Made by a program: the position numbers and the translations under genes. Of a DNA stretch of 64,000 nucleotides, positions 48,762 through 57,941 are shown in pieces. The notes below the pieces were generated by a model. That model was given only the letters and a program-made list of their open reading frames with translations. It made no database searches and was not told the DNA's origin. Source of the stretch: Actinocorallia sp. API 0066 (GTDB lineage: Bacteria; Actinomycetota; Actinomycetes; Streptosporangiales; Streptosporangiaceae); NCBI RefSeq assembly GCF_020991275.1, contig NZ_JAJLQY010000007.1:1-64000 (forward strand). The letters run 5' to 3'. Numbering within the stretch: position 1 is the stretch's first letter; each line of letters starts with the position of its first letter.

Positions 48762-51700
48762 GTGGCGTCTGGACTCGACAGGCACGTGGTCACCGCCGTG
48801 CTGGTCTCGCACGACGGCGCCCGCTGGCTGCCGGAGACGTTGAAGGCGCTGCTGGCCCAGACGCGCCGCATCCAGCGCCTCGTCATCGCCGACACCGGGA
48901 GCACCGACACCGGGCCCGCGATCGTCGCCGGGGTCGTCGGGCCGGGGAACCTGCTGACGCTCGATCGTGATGTGCCGTTCGCCACTGCCGTCGCGCGCGC
49001 GCTGGAGACGCCCGCCGCCAACATGCAGGTGGCCGTTGAGGAACCCGTCGAGTGGGTGTGGATCCTGCACGACGACTCCGCCCCCGCGCCCGACGCGCTG
49101 GAGAACCTCCTCCTGCACGCCGACCGCGACCCCAACGTCGGGCTCGCCGGACCGAAGCTGCGCGACTGGGACGACCGCCGCCTCCTCCTGGAGCTCGGTG
49201 TGGCCCTCGACGGGCAGGGCCGCCGCTACACCGGGGTGGACCGCGGCGAGTTCGACCAGGGCCAGCACGACGGCGTCCACGACGTGCTCGGCGTCAGCAC
49301 CGCGGGCCTGCTCATCCGGCGCGACGTGTGGCGCCAGACCGGCGGGCTCGAACCCCGCTTCGGGCTGTTCCGCGACGACGTCGACCTCGGCTGGCGCGTC
49401 CACGCCGCCGGGCACCGGGTCATCGCGGTCAGCGACGCCATCGTCTACCACGCCGAGGCCGCCGCGCGCGGGGTGCGGGACACGCCCGTCGCGGCGCGGC
49501 GGCTGGACCGGCGGAACGCGCTGTGGGTGCTGCTGGCCAACCTTCCGACGCGCGCGGCCCTCGTCTCCTTCGGACGGCTTCTGTTCGGGTCCCTCCTGAG
49601 GGTGTTCCTCCTGCTGCTGGCCAAGAAGCCGATGGCGCTGCGGGACGAACTCGACGCCCTGCGGGACGTGCTTGCCGCGCCCGGTACGTTGCGGCGTCTC
49701 CGGGCGGGCCGGGCGAATGGAAGAGCGCGCGTCTACCGGTCGGTGCGGAGGTTCCAGCCGCACTGGGTGACGGTGCGCAGGCTCGGGGAGCGCCTCGGGG
49801 CCGTCATCGCGCCCACCGAGTACGGGCTGGACGAGCTGGAAGCCGAAGAGGAGAAGATTCCGCTTGCGGAGCGGGGCTTCGGGATCGTGCGCAGGGTGCT
49901 GGCGCATCCCAGCGCGATCGTCCTTCTGGTGCTGACCAGCGTGGCGTTCCTGGCCGAGCGGTCCTTCCTGGCGCACGGGCGGCTGGGAGGCGGGGCGCTC
50001 GTACCGGTGTGGGAGAGCACCGCCCAGATGTGGTCGGCTTACGCGTCCGGGTGGCACCAGGTCGGCCTTGGGTCGGCTGACGCTTCACCGCCTTACCTGG
50101 CCGTGCTGGCCGGGCTGTCCGTGCTGACGCTGGGGAAGCCGTGGCTGGCGGTGACGGCGATCCTCGTCGGGTGTGTGCCGTTGGCCGGGCTGACGGCTTA
50201 TCTGGCGGCCAAGCGGCTCATCCCCACGAGCCTGCCCGCGGGGCCCCGGACGGCCCGGCTCATCCGGCGGAGCAGGGTTCCGGCGAGCGCCATCCGGGTG
50301 TGGGCGGCCGTCGCCTACGCGCTGCTGCCCGTGGCGAGCGGTGCCGTGTCGTCCGGGCGGTTCGGGACGTGCGTCGTGTACGTGCTGCTGCCTTTGATCG
50401 GACTGCTCGCCGCGCGGGTGCTGCGGGAGCCGCGCGGGAAGGTGGACGCGCGCCAGGCCCGGCGTGCCGCGTGGGGGCTCGCGCTGCTGCTTACGGTAGC
50501 GATGGCTTTTGTGCCCTTGACGTGGCTGCTTCTGCTCGTGTTGGGCGGGCTCTCCTACCTGGGGTCGAAGGCCGCGAGCGGAATCGACCTCGTCATCGGG
50601 CTGGCGGTGCCGCCGCTGCTCCTGCTGCCGACGACGCTGCAACTGCTGCGGCACCCGTCGCGGTTCCTGCTCGAAGCGGGGCTGCACCGGCCCGAACTCG
50701 TGGACACGAGCCTTTCCGTGCGGTCGATCCTGACGCTCGACCCTGGCGGGCCCGGCACGGATCTCGGGTGGGCGGCGGCCGGGCTTCTGACGCTCGCGGT
50801 GGCGGCGCTGCCTTTGCGGAGTCGGCGGACCGCCGTGATGGGCGGCTGGATGCTCATCCTGTTCGGGTTCCTCGCCGCGATCGCCGTGTCGGCCGTCATC
50901 GTCACCGAGACGCCGGGACAGGGCGCGCCCGGATGGCCCGGCGTGCCGCTGGCGTTCGCCGCCGGAGGGCTCATCCTGGCCGCCTGCGCGGGGCTCCAGC
51001 GGTCGGTGGAGCTGGTGTCCACCGGGACGTGGAAGTACCGGTTCGGGGCGGCCGGGGCGGTGCTCATCGCCGTCTCGACGCCCGCGCTGGCCGGGATCGC
51101 CTGGATCGGGACCGGCGTGAAGGGGCCCGTCAAGGCGGCGTCGGACGAGGCGCTGCCGCCGTTCGTCACCGCCGTCAACGCCGAGACCCGGGCGCGGACC
51201 CTCGCGCTCGCGCCCGACGGGAAGGGCGGGGTCTCCTACGCGCTGCTCCGGGGCGCGTCACCCGCGCTCGGAGACGAGGAGTTCCGGCCAGGCGACAAGG
51301 CACGGCGCCACCTAGACCGGGTGGTGGCCGACCTCGCCTCCGGCCGGGACGCCTCGGCCGTCAACCGGCTCGGCGTCCAGTTCCTCTACCTGAACCGGGA
51401 CCCTCGGACGTCCCGCGACGAGGTGCTCCTGCAACGGCTGGACGGGGTGCCGGGGCTCGTCCGGCTGAGCCGCAGCGGCGACTTCGCCGTGTGGCGGCTC
51501 GCCGACCCCGGGGCCCGGCTCATGCTGCTGGAGGCCGACGGGGTGACCCCGCTGCCGTCGCACGAGGTGACCGCGCGGGTGGAGTTGCCCGCCGGAGAAC
51601 CCGGACGCAGGGTGCTGCTCGCCGAGCCCGCCGGAGGCTGGACCGCCACCCTCGCCGGTGCCCCGGCGAAGGAGCTGACGGTGGACGGCTGGGCCGCCGC

Positions 51701-51956
51701 CTGGGAGGTGCCCGCCACGGGTGGAACCTTCACCCTCACCCGAGGCGACCGGCTCTGGACCACCTGGACCGCCGTCCAGGCCCTCGCCCTGATCATCGTC
51801 ATCGTCCTGGCCCTGCCCGGCGGCGAGACCCCCGTCCGCCGCGACCGCCCGCGCCGCCTGGGCCGCCGCCGCGCCACCCGCCCCACCCCGGCTCCCACCA
51901 CCCCCGAGCCCACCCCCGTTCCCGAACCCGCCACCGCCAGGGGAGCCACCCCGTGA
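48762..51956 (+). CDS. Large GT2 glycosyltransferase with polytopic membrane domain
   Basis: A 1,064-residue protein. Residues 1 to about 240 are a GT2 domain (VTAVLVSHDGARWLPETLKALLAQT, IADTGSTDTG, VWILHDDSAPAPDALENLL with the DxD-like site, FRDDVDLGWRVHAAGHRV). Residues about 385-770 have roughly 12 hydrophobic segments, and residues about 780-990 are a soluble, probably external part. A last TM lies near 1005-1025, followed by a basic Pro/Thr-rich tail. This architecture is recurrent beside whiB and DUF5719 genes in actinomycetes (from memory). It probably polymerises or exports an envelope glycan; the substrate is unknown. GTG 48762 has only a weak ribosome site. The stop overlaps the next start (GTGA). 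Confidence 0.8.
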   Translation: MASGLDRHVVTAVLVSHDGARWLPETLKALLAQTRRIQRLVIADTGSTDTGPAIVAGVVGPGNLLTLDRDVPFATAVARALETPAANMQVAVEEPVEWVWILHDDSAPAPDALENLLLHADRDPNVGLAGPKLRDWDDRRLLLELGVALDGQGRRYTGVDRGEFDQGQHDGVHDVLGVSTAGLLIRRDVWRQTGGLEPRFGLFRDDVDLGWRVHAAGHRVIAVSDAIVYHAEAAARGVRDTPVAARRLDRRNALWVLLANLPTRAALVSFGRLLFGSLLRVFLLLLAKKPMALRDELDALRDVLAAPGTLRRLRAGRANGRARVYRSVRRFQPHWVTVRRLGERLGAVIAPTEYGLDELEAEEEKIPLAERGFGIVRRVLAHPSAIVLLVLTSVAFLAERSFLAHGRLGGGALVPVWESTAQMWSAYASGWHQVGLGSADASPPYLAVLAGLSVLTLGKPWLAVTAILVGCVPLAGLTAYLAAKRLIPTSLPAGPRTARLIRRSRVPASAIRVWAAVAYALLPVASGAVSSGRFGTCVVYVLLPLIGLLAARVLREPRGKVDARQARRAAWGLALLLTVAMAFVPLTWLLLLVLGGLSYLGSKAASGIDLVIGLAVPPLLLLPTTLQLLRHPSRFLLEAGLHRPELVDTSLSVRSILTLDPGGPGTDLGWAAAGLLTLAVAALPLRSRRTAVMGGWMLILFGFLAAIAVSAVIVTETPGQGAPGWPGVPLAFAAGGLILAACAGLQRSVELVSTGTWKYRFGAAGAVLIAVSTPALAGIAWIGTGVKGPVKAASDEALPPFVTAVNAETRARTLALAPDGKGGVSYALLRGASPALGDEEFRPGDKARRHLDRVVADLASGRDASAVNRLGVQFLYLNRDPRTSRDEVLLQRLDGVPGLVRLSRSGDFAVWRLADPGARLMLLEADGVTPLPSHEVTARVELPAGEPGRRVLLAEPAGGWTATLAGAPAKELTVDGWAAAWEVPATGGTFTLTRGDRLWTTWTAVQALALIIVIVLALPGGETPVRRDRPRRLGRRRATRPTPAPTTPEPTPVPEPATARGATP

Positions 51957-54349
51957 CCGACGACGACCTCTCCAATCCCTGGTGGGAACAGCCCCGAACC
52001 CCAACGGCCCCGCCACCCGCGAGCGCCGCCGACGACGCCCCACAGCACGCCGACGAGTGGCCGACCGACGACCGTCCCGCAGCCGACTCGGGCACGGACG
52101 ACGACCCGCTGGACACGCGCGCCCAGAACCACGGCACCACGTCGGGCGACTGGTCGAAGGACAGCGGCCAGCCGGGCATCACGTTGGACGACCGGACGGG
52201 CACCACATCGGACGACCGGCCGACAAGCGGCCGCCCCGCAGCCGATTCGGGCACGGCCGACGACCCGCTGAGCGCGGGCACACGGGGCTACGGCCTGCCC
52301 GGCTCCGCCGCGTCGGAGAGCGGTGCGTGGGGCGAGGGCCCACTGGGCTCGGGGGCGCGGAGGTCTCGTGCGGGCGGTTCGTCGCTTGACGACGGCGCGC
52401 TGGGTGGCGGTGCGCGGAGGTACGGGGCGGAGTCGTCGGGGGCGGTGGACGATGACGGGTCGGGCTTGGACGCGCGGGGCTCGGGTGCCGTGAGCGCGGG
52501 CGGGCTGGGCGGCTGGTCGGGGGACGACCGTCGGACGGGTGGCGCGTCGGACGCGTGGGGCGCGGGGTGGCTTGAAGGAGGGGGTGAGGAGGGCCTTGGG
52601 CGGAGTGGGCGGTTCGCGGGTGGGGTTTGGGCTGGGTCGGTGCTGGACGCGGGTGGGGACGAGGAGAGTGAGGCTTCGAAGGCCGGGCGTGACGCTGTGG
52701 GGCGGGCTGATGACGTGGAGGGGGCTGCTGGGGCGGGCGTGGCTGCTGGGGTTGGGGTTGGGGCGGAGGGTGAGGTGGCTCGGGTCGGGGTGGGGCCTTG
52801 GCGGCGGGGTGGGGGCGACGGAGACGGGGCGGGGGTGCCTCGGGCTCGGCGGAGGGAGGGGCGCGCGGTCGGGGGGGACTCGTGGGGGAAGCGGGTGGAC
52901 CGGGTGGTGGGGGTTGTGCTTGAGGTGGCTACGGCTGTCGCCGGGAACCGGTACGGGGTGGCGGCGTTGATCCTGGTCGGGGTGGCGGCGTTGGCGGGGG
53001 CGGCGGCTCTGTCGCGGCCCGGCGCGGTGGCGGGGCATCAGGGGGAGGCCGTGGTCGTGGAGGCGGCGTTGCTGGCGTGTCCGGCGGCGGAGCAGGGGGC
53101 GAGGTTCGGGGCGGCCTCGGCCGGCAAGGGCGAGGGCGGGGCCAGCGTCAGCGCGCTGGACGGCAAGGCGGACGGCAAGCCCCTCGCCGCGTTCGAGCAG
53201 ACCGGGGTCTGGACGGGGACCCTGAAGAAGGGCACCGCGGTCGCCGTCAGGGCACAGGGCGGGGCGGCGGCCGGGCTGGAGGCGGCGCACACCGTCGTCG
53301 GCAAGCGCGGCGTCGAGTCGGCGCCCTGCACCGCGCCGGGCACCGAGCACTGGTTCGTGACGCCCGGCCCCGGTGACGGCCCCCTGGACCTGCACGTGAC
53401 GAACGTCGACGACGCCCCCGCCTCGGTCGACCTTGAGGCGATCTCCGACGACGGCTCACTCGACACGACCGACGGCAAGGCGCTGGAGATCCCGCCGCGC
53501 TCGACCCGGGTGATCGGGATCGGCGAGACGCTCGACGGGCTCGGCCCGATCGCGTCCGACGCGCGGGTGATGGCGCTGCGCGTCACCGCGACGAGCGGGC
53601 GCGTCGCCGCCGCCGTCCACGCCGACGCGGGCCGCCGCGGCCTCGACTGGGCGACGGCCGCCGCGCCCCCCGCCCGCCACGTGATCGTGCCGGGCGTGCC
53701 CGGCGGCAGCGGCACCCGGACGCTCTTCGTCGGCACGCCCTCGCGCGACGACGCCAGGGTGGAGATCCGGGTGATCACCGCCGACGGCGTGTTCGCCCCC
53801 GAGGGCCAGGGCCTGCTCGACGTGCCCGCCGGAACCGTGATCCCCGTCGATCTTGAGGCGGCGCTCGGCGGCAAGCCCGCCGCCGTCGAGTTGCGCTCGA
53901 CCAAGCCGCTCGTCGCCGGGCTCGCCGCGGGCGGCTACGACCTGGGCCTCGGCGCGTCGGCGGTGCCCCTGGACGGCGGCACGACGGCCGTGGGGGCGCT
54001 CCCGGCCGCCGGGGCCACCCGGGTCAAGGCGGCGGCCCGCGAGACGGCCTCGGTCGTCCTCACGGCCCCGGAGCGGGACGCGGTCGTCGAGATCACCCCG
54101 CTGGTGCCGGGCCAGGGCGCCCCGGCGGAGGTCAGGATCCCGGCGGGTCGCACGGTCGAGGTCCCGTTCACCGCGACGGCGGTCCGGATCGTCCCGAAGG
54201 CGGGTTCCGGTCCGGTCTATGGGGCCCGCGTCCTCACCGTGAAGGCGGGCCAGCGCCGCGACCACCGCACCGTCCGCACGCTCGTCCCGGCCCCGCTGGA
54301 GATCCGTCTCCCGCCGGTCTCCGACAGCCTCACCTCAGTGATCCCGTAG
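51953..54349 (+). CDS. DUF5719-like membrane-anchored protein with long disordered N terminus
   Basis: A 798-residue protein. Residues 1 to about 310 are disordered, first Asp/Thr/Pro-rich and then Gly/Ser/Ala/Asp-rich with no fold signature. One TM lies at about residues 338-356 (YGVAALILVGVAALAGAAAL). The external part (about 365-798) is beta-rich, with an early Cys pair (LLACPAAEQ, SAPCTAPG), ATSGRVAAAVHADAGRRGLDW and a final RTLVPAPLEIRLPP, matching DUF5719 proteins. Its function is unknown. GTG overlaps the preceding GT2 stop by 4 bases with AGGGGAG upstream, so the pair is made together and may work as a complex. Nucleotides 52,370-53,100 are unusually G-rich on the coding strand. Confidence 0.72.
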   Translation: MTDDDLSNPWWEQPRTPTAPPPASAADDAPQHADEWPTDDRPAADSGTDDDPLDTRAQNHGTTSGDWSKDSGQPGITLDDRTGTTSDDRPTSGRPAADSGTADDPLSAGTRGYGLPGSAASESGAWGEGPLGSGARRSRAGGSSLDDGALGGGARRYGAESSGAVDDDGSGLDARGSGAVSAGGLGGWSGDDRRTGGASDAWGAGWLEGGGEEGLGRSGRFAGGVWAGSVLDAGGDEESEASKAGRDAVGRADDVEGAAGAGVAAGVGVGAEGEVARVGVGPWRRGGGDGDGAGVPRARRREGRAVGGDSWGKRVDRVVGVVLEVATAVAGNRYGVAALILVGVAALAGAAALSRPGAVAGHQGEAVVVEAALLACPAAEQGARFGAASAGKGEGGASVSALDGKADGKPLAAFEQTGVWTGTLKKGTAVAVRAQGGAAAGLEAAHTVVGKRGVESAPCTAPGTEHWFVTPGPGDGPLDLHVTNVDDAPASVDLEAISDDGSLDTTDGKALEIPPRSTRVIGIGETLDGLGPIASDARVMALRVTATSGRVAAAVHADAGRRGLDWATAAAPPARHVIVPGVPGGSGTRTLFVGTPSRDDARVEIRVITADGVFAPEGQGLLDVPAGTVIPVDLEAALGGKPAAVELRSTKPLVAGLAAGGYDLGLGASAVPLDGGTTAVGALPAAGATRVKAAARETASVVLTAPERDAVVEITPLVPGQGAPAEVRIPAGRTVEVPFTATAVRIVPKAGSGPVYGARVLTVKAGQRRDHRTVRTLVPAPLEIRLPPVSDSLTSVIP

Positions 54350-54356
54350 GCGGCTG

Positions 54357-54767
54357 TCAGCCCTCTTCGGGGTCCTCGACGTCCTCGGGATCGAGGCCGA
54401 GCAGGATCGCGACCTCGTCGACGACGACCTCGTGGATGAGCCGCACCAGCTCGCGCTCGCCCTTGCCGTCCTTGCCCGCGCGGGCCTCCAGCGGGCGGCG
54501 GAACACCACGACGCGCGGCACCCCCGCGACGGTCCTGGTGACGGCGAGGGGCACCCGGGCCGCGCCGGGCACCGCCTCGGGGATGTCCTCGACGGCGAAC
54601 TCGACGCCGGACAGCTCGGACCGCCAGGGCGCCACGATCCGCTGGACCTCCTCGCGGACGAGGTCGTCGAACTTCTCGGCGCGGGTGAGGGAGATCGGCA
54701 CCTCGGGCGGGGCCAGCGGGCCGCGCAGCCCTCGGCCGTGGCGGTCACGGCGCCTGACTCTCCTCAC
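54357..54767 (-). CDS. Zincin-like (metallopeptidase-family) protein lacking HExxH
   Basis: A 136-residue protein matching the small actinobacterial metallopeptidase family (Rv3259 type). ISLTRAEKFDDLVREEVQRI, VEFAVEDIPEA and VVVFRRPLEARA match the family, but where active members have a His-Glu-x-x-His helix ahead of G-[LI]-D this protein reads VVVDEVAILLGLDPEDV. Both zinc-binding His are replaced (D and I), so peptidase activity is unlikely. GTG 54767 has TAGACT exactly 6 bases upstream (54779-54774), a leaderless start. It is convergent with DUF5719, 7 bases between stops, and divergent from DUF3499. Confidence 0.75.
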   Translation of the reverse strand: MRRVRRRDRHGRGLRGPLAPPEVPISLTRAEKFDDLVREEVQRIVAPWRSELSGVEFAVEDIPEAVPGAARVPLAVTRTVAGVPRVVVFRRPLEARAGKDGKGERELVRLIHEVVVDEVAILLGLDPEDVEDPEEG

Positions 54768-54920
54768 GCGGGCAGTCTACGCGTGGAGCGGGAGGGCCCC
54801 GGAGGGAACGGGGGCAACGGGGGTAACGGCCAACCGATTTGTTGCTGTATTAGATGAAACGCGAGACACGATCACGCGGATACTGGCGATGCGGGCCGGA
54901 AAGGCGTACGTTCAGCCAAC

Positions 54921-55286
54921 GTGAGCCCTGTCCGCATCTGCTCCCGCACCGCGTGCAAAGCGTCTGCAGTCTTCACGCTCACGTACGTCTACCGCGACTC
55001 CACCGCGGTCCTGGGTCCGCTTGCCGCGTACGTCGAGCCGCACTGCTACGACCTGTGCGCCGAACACGCCGACCGGCTGACCGCGCCCATGGGCTGGGAG
55101 CTGCTGCGGCTGCCCGCCGAAGAGGCGTCCGACCAGCCCACCAGCGACGACCTTGAGGCCCTCGCCGACGCCGTCCGTGAGGCGGCCCGGCCGACGGGTC
55201 CGGGAGCCGAGCCGGTGGGGCAGGGCACCGAGGTGGGCCGCAGGGGCCATCTCCGGGTCCTGCGCTCCGACCAGCCGCGACCGTAA
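54921..55286 (+). CDS. DUF3499 family protein
   Basis: A 121-residue protein of an actinobacteria-specific family (Rv3258c type) that sits next to the zincin-like gene and manB in many genomes. RICSRTACKASAVFTLTYVYRDSTAVLGPLA and EPHCYDLCAEHADRLTAP carry two Cys pairs (CSRTAC and CYDLC) plus a His, which could hold a metal. The C-terminal 50 residues are variable. Its function is unknown. GTG 54921 is preceded by TACGTT (54907-54912) with 8 bases between, leaderless. manB follows after 80 bases with its own likely promoter. Confidence 0.8.
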   Translation: MSPVRICSRTACKASAVFTLTYVYRDSTAVLGPLAAYVEPHCYDLCAEHADRLTAPMGWELLRLPAEEASDQPTSDDLEALADAVREAARPTGPGAEPVGQGTEVGRRGHLRVLRSDQPRP

Positions 55287-55366
55287 GAAACGACCGCGTA
55301 ACAGCGTCCCCCCTTCACCCCGGTAGGCTCGAAGTCCAAGACCGACGAGCCGGAGGGACACCCGAC

Positions 55367-56725
55367 GTGGGCGATCTCGCCAAGATCTTCAAGGCCTACG
55401 ACGTGCGCGGCGTCGTACCCGATGACTTCGACGAGGAGATCGCCGAAGCCACCGGGGCGGCCTTCATACGGGTCACCGGCGCCACCCGGATCGTCACCGC
55501 CCACGACATGCGCGCCTCCTCCGTCCCCCTGGCCGCCGCCTTCGCGCGCGGCGCGACGTCCCAGGGCGCGGACGTGGTCGAGGCGGGCCTCGGCTCGACG
55601 GACCTCCTGTACTACGCGAGCGGCAGCCTGGACCTGCCCGGCGTCATGTTCACCGCCAGCCACAACCCGGCCCGGTACAACGGCATGAAGATGTGCCTTG
55701 CCGGAGCCCGTCCGGTAGGCCAGGACACCGGCCTGCGCGACATCCGTGATCTCGTCGCGGCGGGTGTCCCGCCCTACGACGGCCCCGTCGGCAAGGTGGA
55801 GCGGCGCGACCTGCTCGCCGGGTACGCCGCGCACCTGAAGACCCTGGTGAAGCTGGACGGCATCCGTCCGCTCAAGGTCGTCGTGGACGCCGGGAACGGC
55901 ATGGGCGGGCACACCGTCCCCGCCGTGTTCGAGGGGTTGCCCCTGGACGTCGTCCCGCTGTACTTCGAGCTCGACGGCACGTTCCCCAACCACGAGGCGA
56001 ACCCGATCGAGCCGGAGAACCTGCGTGACCTCCAGGCCGCCGTGGTGGCGCACAAGGCAGATCTCGGCCTTGCCTTCGACGGCGACGCCGACCGCTGCTT
56101 CGCCGTGGACGAGCGCGGCGAGATCGTCTCGCCGTCCGCGATCACCGCGCTGGTGGCCGAGCGGGAGCTGGCCAAGTATCCGGGCGCGCGCGTCGTGCAC
56201 AACCTGATCTGTTCGGCGGCCGTGCCGGAGATCATCGCCGAGAACGGCGGGGTGCCGGTGCGCACCCGCGTCGGGCACTCGTTCATCAAGAAGACCATGG
56301 CCGACGTCGGCGCGGTCTTCGGCGGCGAGCACTCGGCCCACTTCTACTTCCGCGACTTCTGGTTCGCCGACTCAGGGATGCTCGCCGCCCTGCACGTGCT
56401 GGCGGCGTTGGGCGAGCAGGACGGCGCGCTGTCGTCGCTGCTGGCGTCCTACGACCGGTATGTCGCCTCGGGGGAGATCAACAGCGAGGTCGCCGACCAG
56501 GCGGCCGCCGTGGCGCGGGTCGGGGCCGTCTTCGCCGGACGCGCGGGCGTCACCGTGGACGAGCTGGACGGGACGACGTTCACGGGCGACGGCTGGTGGT
56601 TCAACCTGCGCGCGTCCAACACAGAACCGCTGCTTCGACTCAACGCCGAGGCGGGAGACGAGCGGACCATGGCGGCGATCCGGGACGAAGTCCTCGCGAT
56701 CGTCCGCACCGAGGAGGCGAAGTGA
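55367..56725 (+). CDS. manB: Phosphomannomutase/phosphoglucomutase
   Basis: A 452-residue alpha-D-phosphohexomutase interconverting mannose-6-P and mannose-1-P. All four active-site loops are present: phospho-Ser S98 in TASHNPARYNGMK, the Mg site LAFDGDADRCF, the sugar-recognition loop GGEHSAHFYFRD and the phosphate-binding RASNTEPLLRLNAE. Its length is normal. GTG start with GGAGGG about 11 bases upstream; TAGGCT (55324-55329) is a probable -10. It leads a tightly coupled set: the Trm112-like gene overlaps its stop (GTGA) and the SIS gene overlaps that (ATGA). It feeds GDP-mannose synthesis and could link to Kdn precursors. Confidence 0.95.
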   Translation: MGDLAKIFKAYDVRGVVPDDFDEEIAEATGAAFIRVTGATRIVTAHDMRASSVPLAAAFARGATSQGADVVEAGLGSTDLLYYASGSLDLPGVMFTASHNPARYNGMKMCLAGARPVGQDTGLRDIRDLVAAGVPPYDGPVGKVERRDLLAGYAAHLKTLVKLDGIRPLKVVVDAGNGMGGHTVPAVFEGLPLDVVPLYFELDGTFPNHEANPIEPENLRDLQAAVVAHKADLGLAFDGDADRCFAVDERGEIVSPSAITALVAERELAKYPGARVVHNLICSAAVPEIIAENGGVPVRTRVGHSFIKKTMADVGAVFGGEHSAHFYFRDFWFADSGMLAALHVLAALGEQDGALSSLLASYDRYVASGEINSEVADQAAAVARVGAVFAGRAGVTVDELDGTTFTGDGWWFNLRASNTEPLLRLNAEAGDERTMAAIRDEVLAIVRTEEAK

Positions 56726-56895
56726 AGATCGACGCGTGGCTCCTGGAGATCCTCGCCTGCCCGAACTGCAGGGGCGCGCTGCGCGCCGAGGACGGAGAGC
56801 TCGTCTGTGAGGGCGAGTGCGGCAACGTCTACCCGGTGACCGCCGAGGGCGTGCCGGTCCTGCTCGTCGACGAGGCGAGGGCCCCCCGGGCATGA
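56722..56895 (+). CDS. Trm112-like zinc-ribbon small protein
   Basis: A 57-residue protein of the Trm112/YcaR type: WLLEILACPNCRGAL then LVCEGECGNVYPVTAEGVPVLL, four Cys placed for one zinc. Eukaryotic Trm112 activates methyltransferases; bacterial versions are mostly uncharacterised. It overlaps manB upstream and the SIS isomerase downstream by 4 bases each. That layout is conserved in actinomycetes and suggests a role with the mannose enzymes or a methyltransferase elsewhere. Confidence 0.85.
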   Translation: MKIDAWLLEILACPNCRGALRAEDGELVCEGECGNVYPVTAEGVPVLLVDEARAPRA

Positions 56896-57941
56896 CCCAC
56901 GCGGCGGGCGCGCTCGACGACCCGGACGCGCTGGAGGCGGGCGACCGGAGCGGCATGCTCCGTCTCGTCGCCTCCGGCGCCGCCCACCTGCGCCAGGCGG
57001 CCGGGCTCACCGCGGAGGCGGGCCTGGCCGAGGCGCTGCACGGCGCGGGACGGCCCAGGTCCGTCGTGGTCGCGGGTCCGGGCGCGGCGGGGCAGGTCGT
57101 CGCGGCGGTGTGCGGGACGGGCTGTCCGGTGCCGGTGCTCGCGGTGGACGGCAAGGCGCTGCCCGGTTGGATCGGCGCGACCGACCTGCTCTTCGCGCTC
57201 GGTGACGAGTCCTTCGACCTCGCGGCGCAGGCGGTGCGGCGCGGCACGGCCGTCGTCGGGATCGGCCACGCGGACGCCCGGCTGCGCTCCCTCGCGGTGC
57301 AGAACCGGCTGCTGTACGTGCCGCTGCCACCCCCGGCCGGGCCCGTGCGCGCGCTTCTGTGGGCGCAGGTGGTGCCCATCCTGCTCGTCCTACGCGGCCT
57401 CAATATCGTCGCGCTGCCAGACGACGCGCTGGAGGCCGCCGCCGTACGGCTGGAAGAGGTGGCGCACAGGTGCCGTCCGTCGGGTGAACCTTTTGTGAAC
57501 CCGGCCAAGCAGCTCGCCCTGGACCTCGCGGGCGCGCTGCCGATGCCGTGGGGCGGCACGCCGCTGGAGCGGGCGGCGGCCGAGCGGCTCGCGGCGCAGC
57601 TCGGCGACAACGCGAAGGTGCCGGTCGCGAGGCCGCTGCCCGGCTCCCTGGACGCCGCCCCGCCCGACGCCGACGACTTCTTCCGGGACCGGACCGACGA
57701 CCCCGAGTCCGCGCTCCATCTCGTCGTGCTGAACGAGGGAGGGCGCGTCGCGGTGGCGGACGCGGCCCGCGCCCGGGGGATCCCGGTCACGGAGATCACC
57801 GCCGAAGGCGCGCACTCGTTGGAGCGCGCCGCCTCGCTGATCGGCTTGTGCGACTATGTGTCCGTTTACCTGGCCTTGGCGCTGGGAGTGGACCCGAGCC
57901 CCGTCCCCGCGCGCACCGAAATCGAAGCGAGGATCTACTAG
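56892..57941 (+). CDS. SIS-domain phosphomannose/phosphoglucose isomerase-like protein
   Basis: A 349-residue protein of the bifunctional phosphoglucose/phosphomannose isomerase (PGI/PMI, SIS) family: PRSVVVAGPGAAGQVVAAVCG in the first SIS half, and a C-terminal HxxE-like EITAEGAHSLERAASLIGLCDYVSVYLALALGVDPSPV, which matches the catalytic end of archaeal PGI/PMI. It would convert fructose-6-P to mannose-6-P. The N-terminal SIS region is divergent (TDLLFALGDESFDLA where family members have the Ser-rich sugar-phosphate loop), so activity is uncertain. ATGA overlap with the Trm112-like gene. No classical type I manA is seen in the window. Confidence 0.78.
   Translation: MTHAAGALDDPDALEAGDRSGMLRLVASGAAHLRQAAGLTAEAGLAEALHGAGRPRSVVVAGPGAAGQVVAAVCGTGCPVPVLAVDGKALPGWIGATDLLFALGDESFDLAAQAVRRGTAVVGIGHADARLRSLAVQNRLLYVPLPPPAGPVRALLWAQVVPILLVLRGLNIVALPDDALEAAAVRLEEVAHRCRPSGEPFVNPAKQLALDLAGALPMPWGGTPLERAAAERLAAQLGDNAKVPVARPLPGSLDAAPPDADDFFRDRTDDPESALHLVVLNEGGRVAVADAARARGIPVTEITAEGAHSLERAASLIGLCDYVSVYLALALGVDPSPVPARTEIEARIY

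Noticed and set aside
50141-51952. Upstream in-frame extension of the DUF5719 protein to about 1,400 residues
   Set aside because: It lies entirely inside the large GT2 gene in another frame. The GTG at 51,953 with AGGGGAG and a GTGA overlap is the better start.
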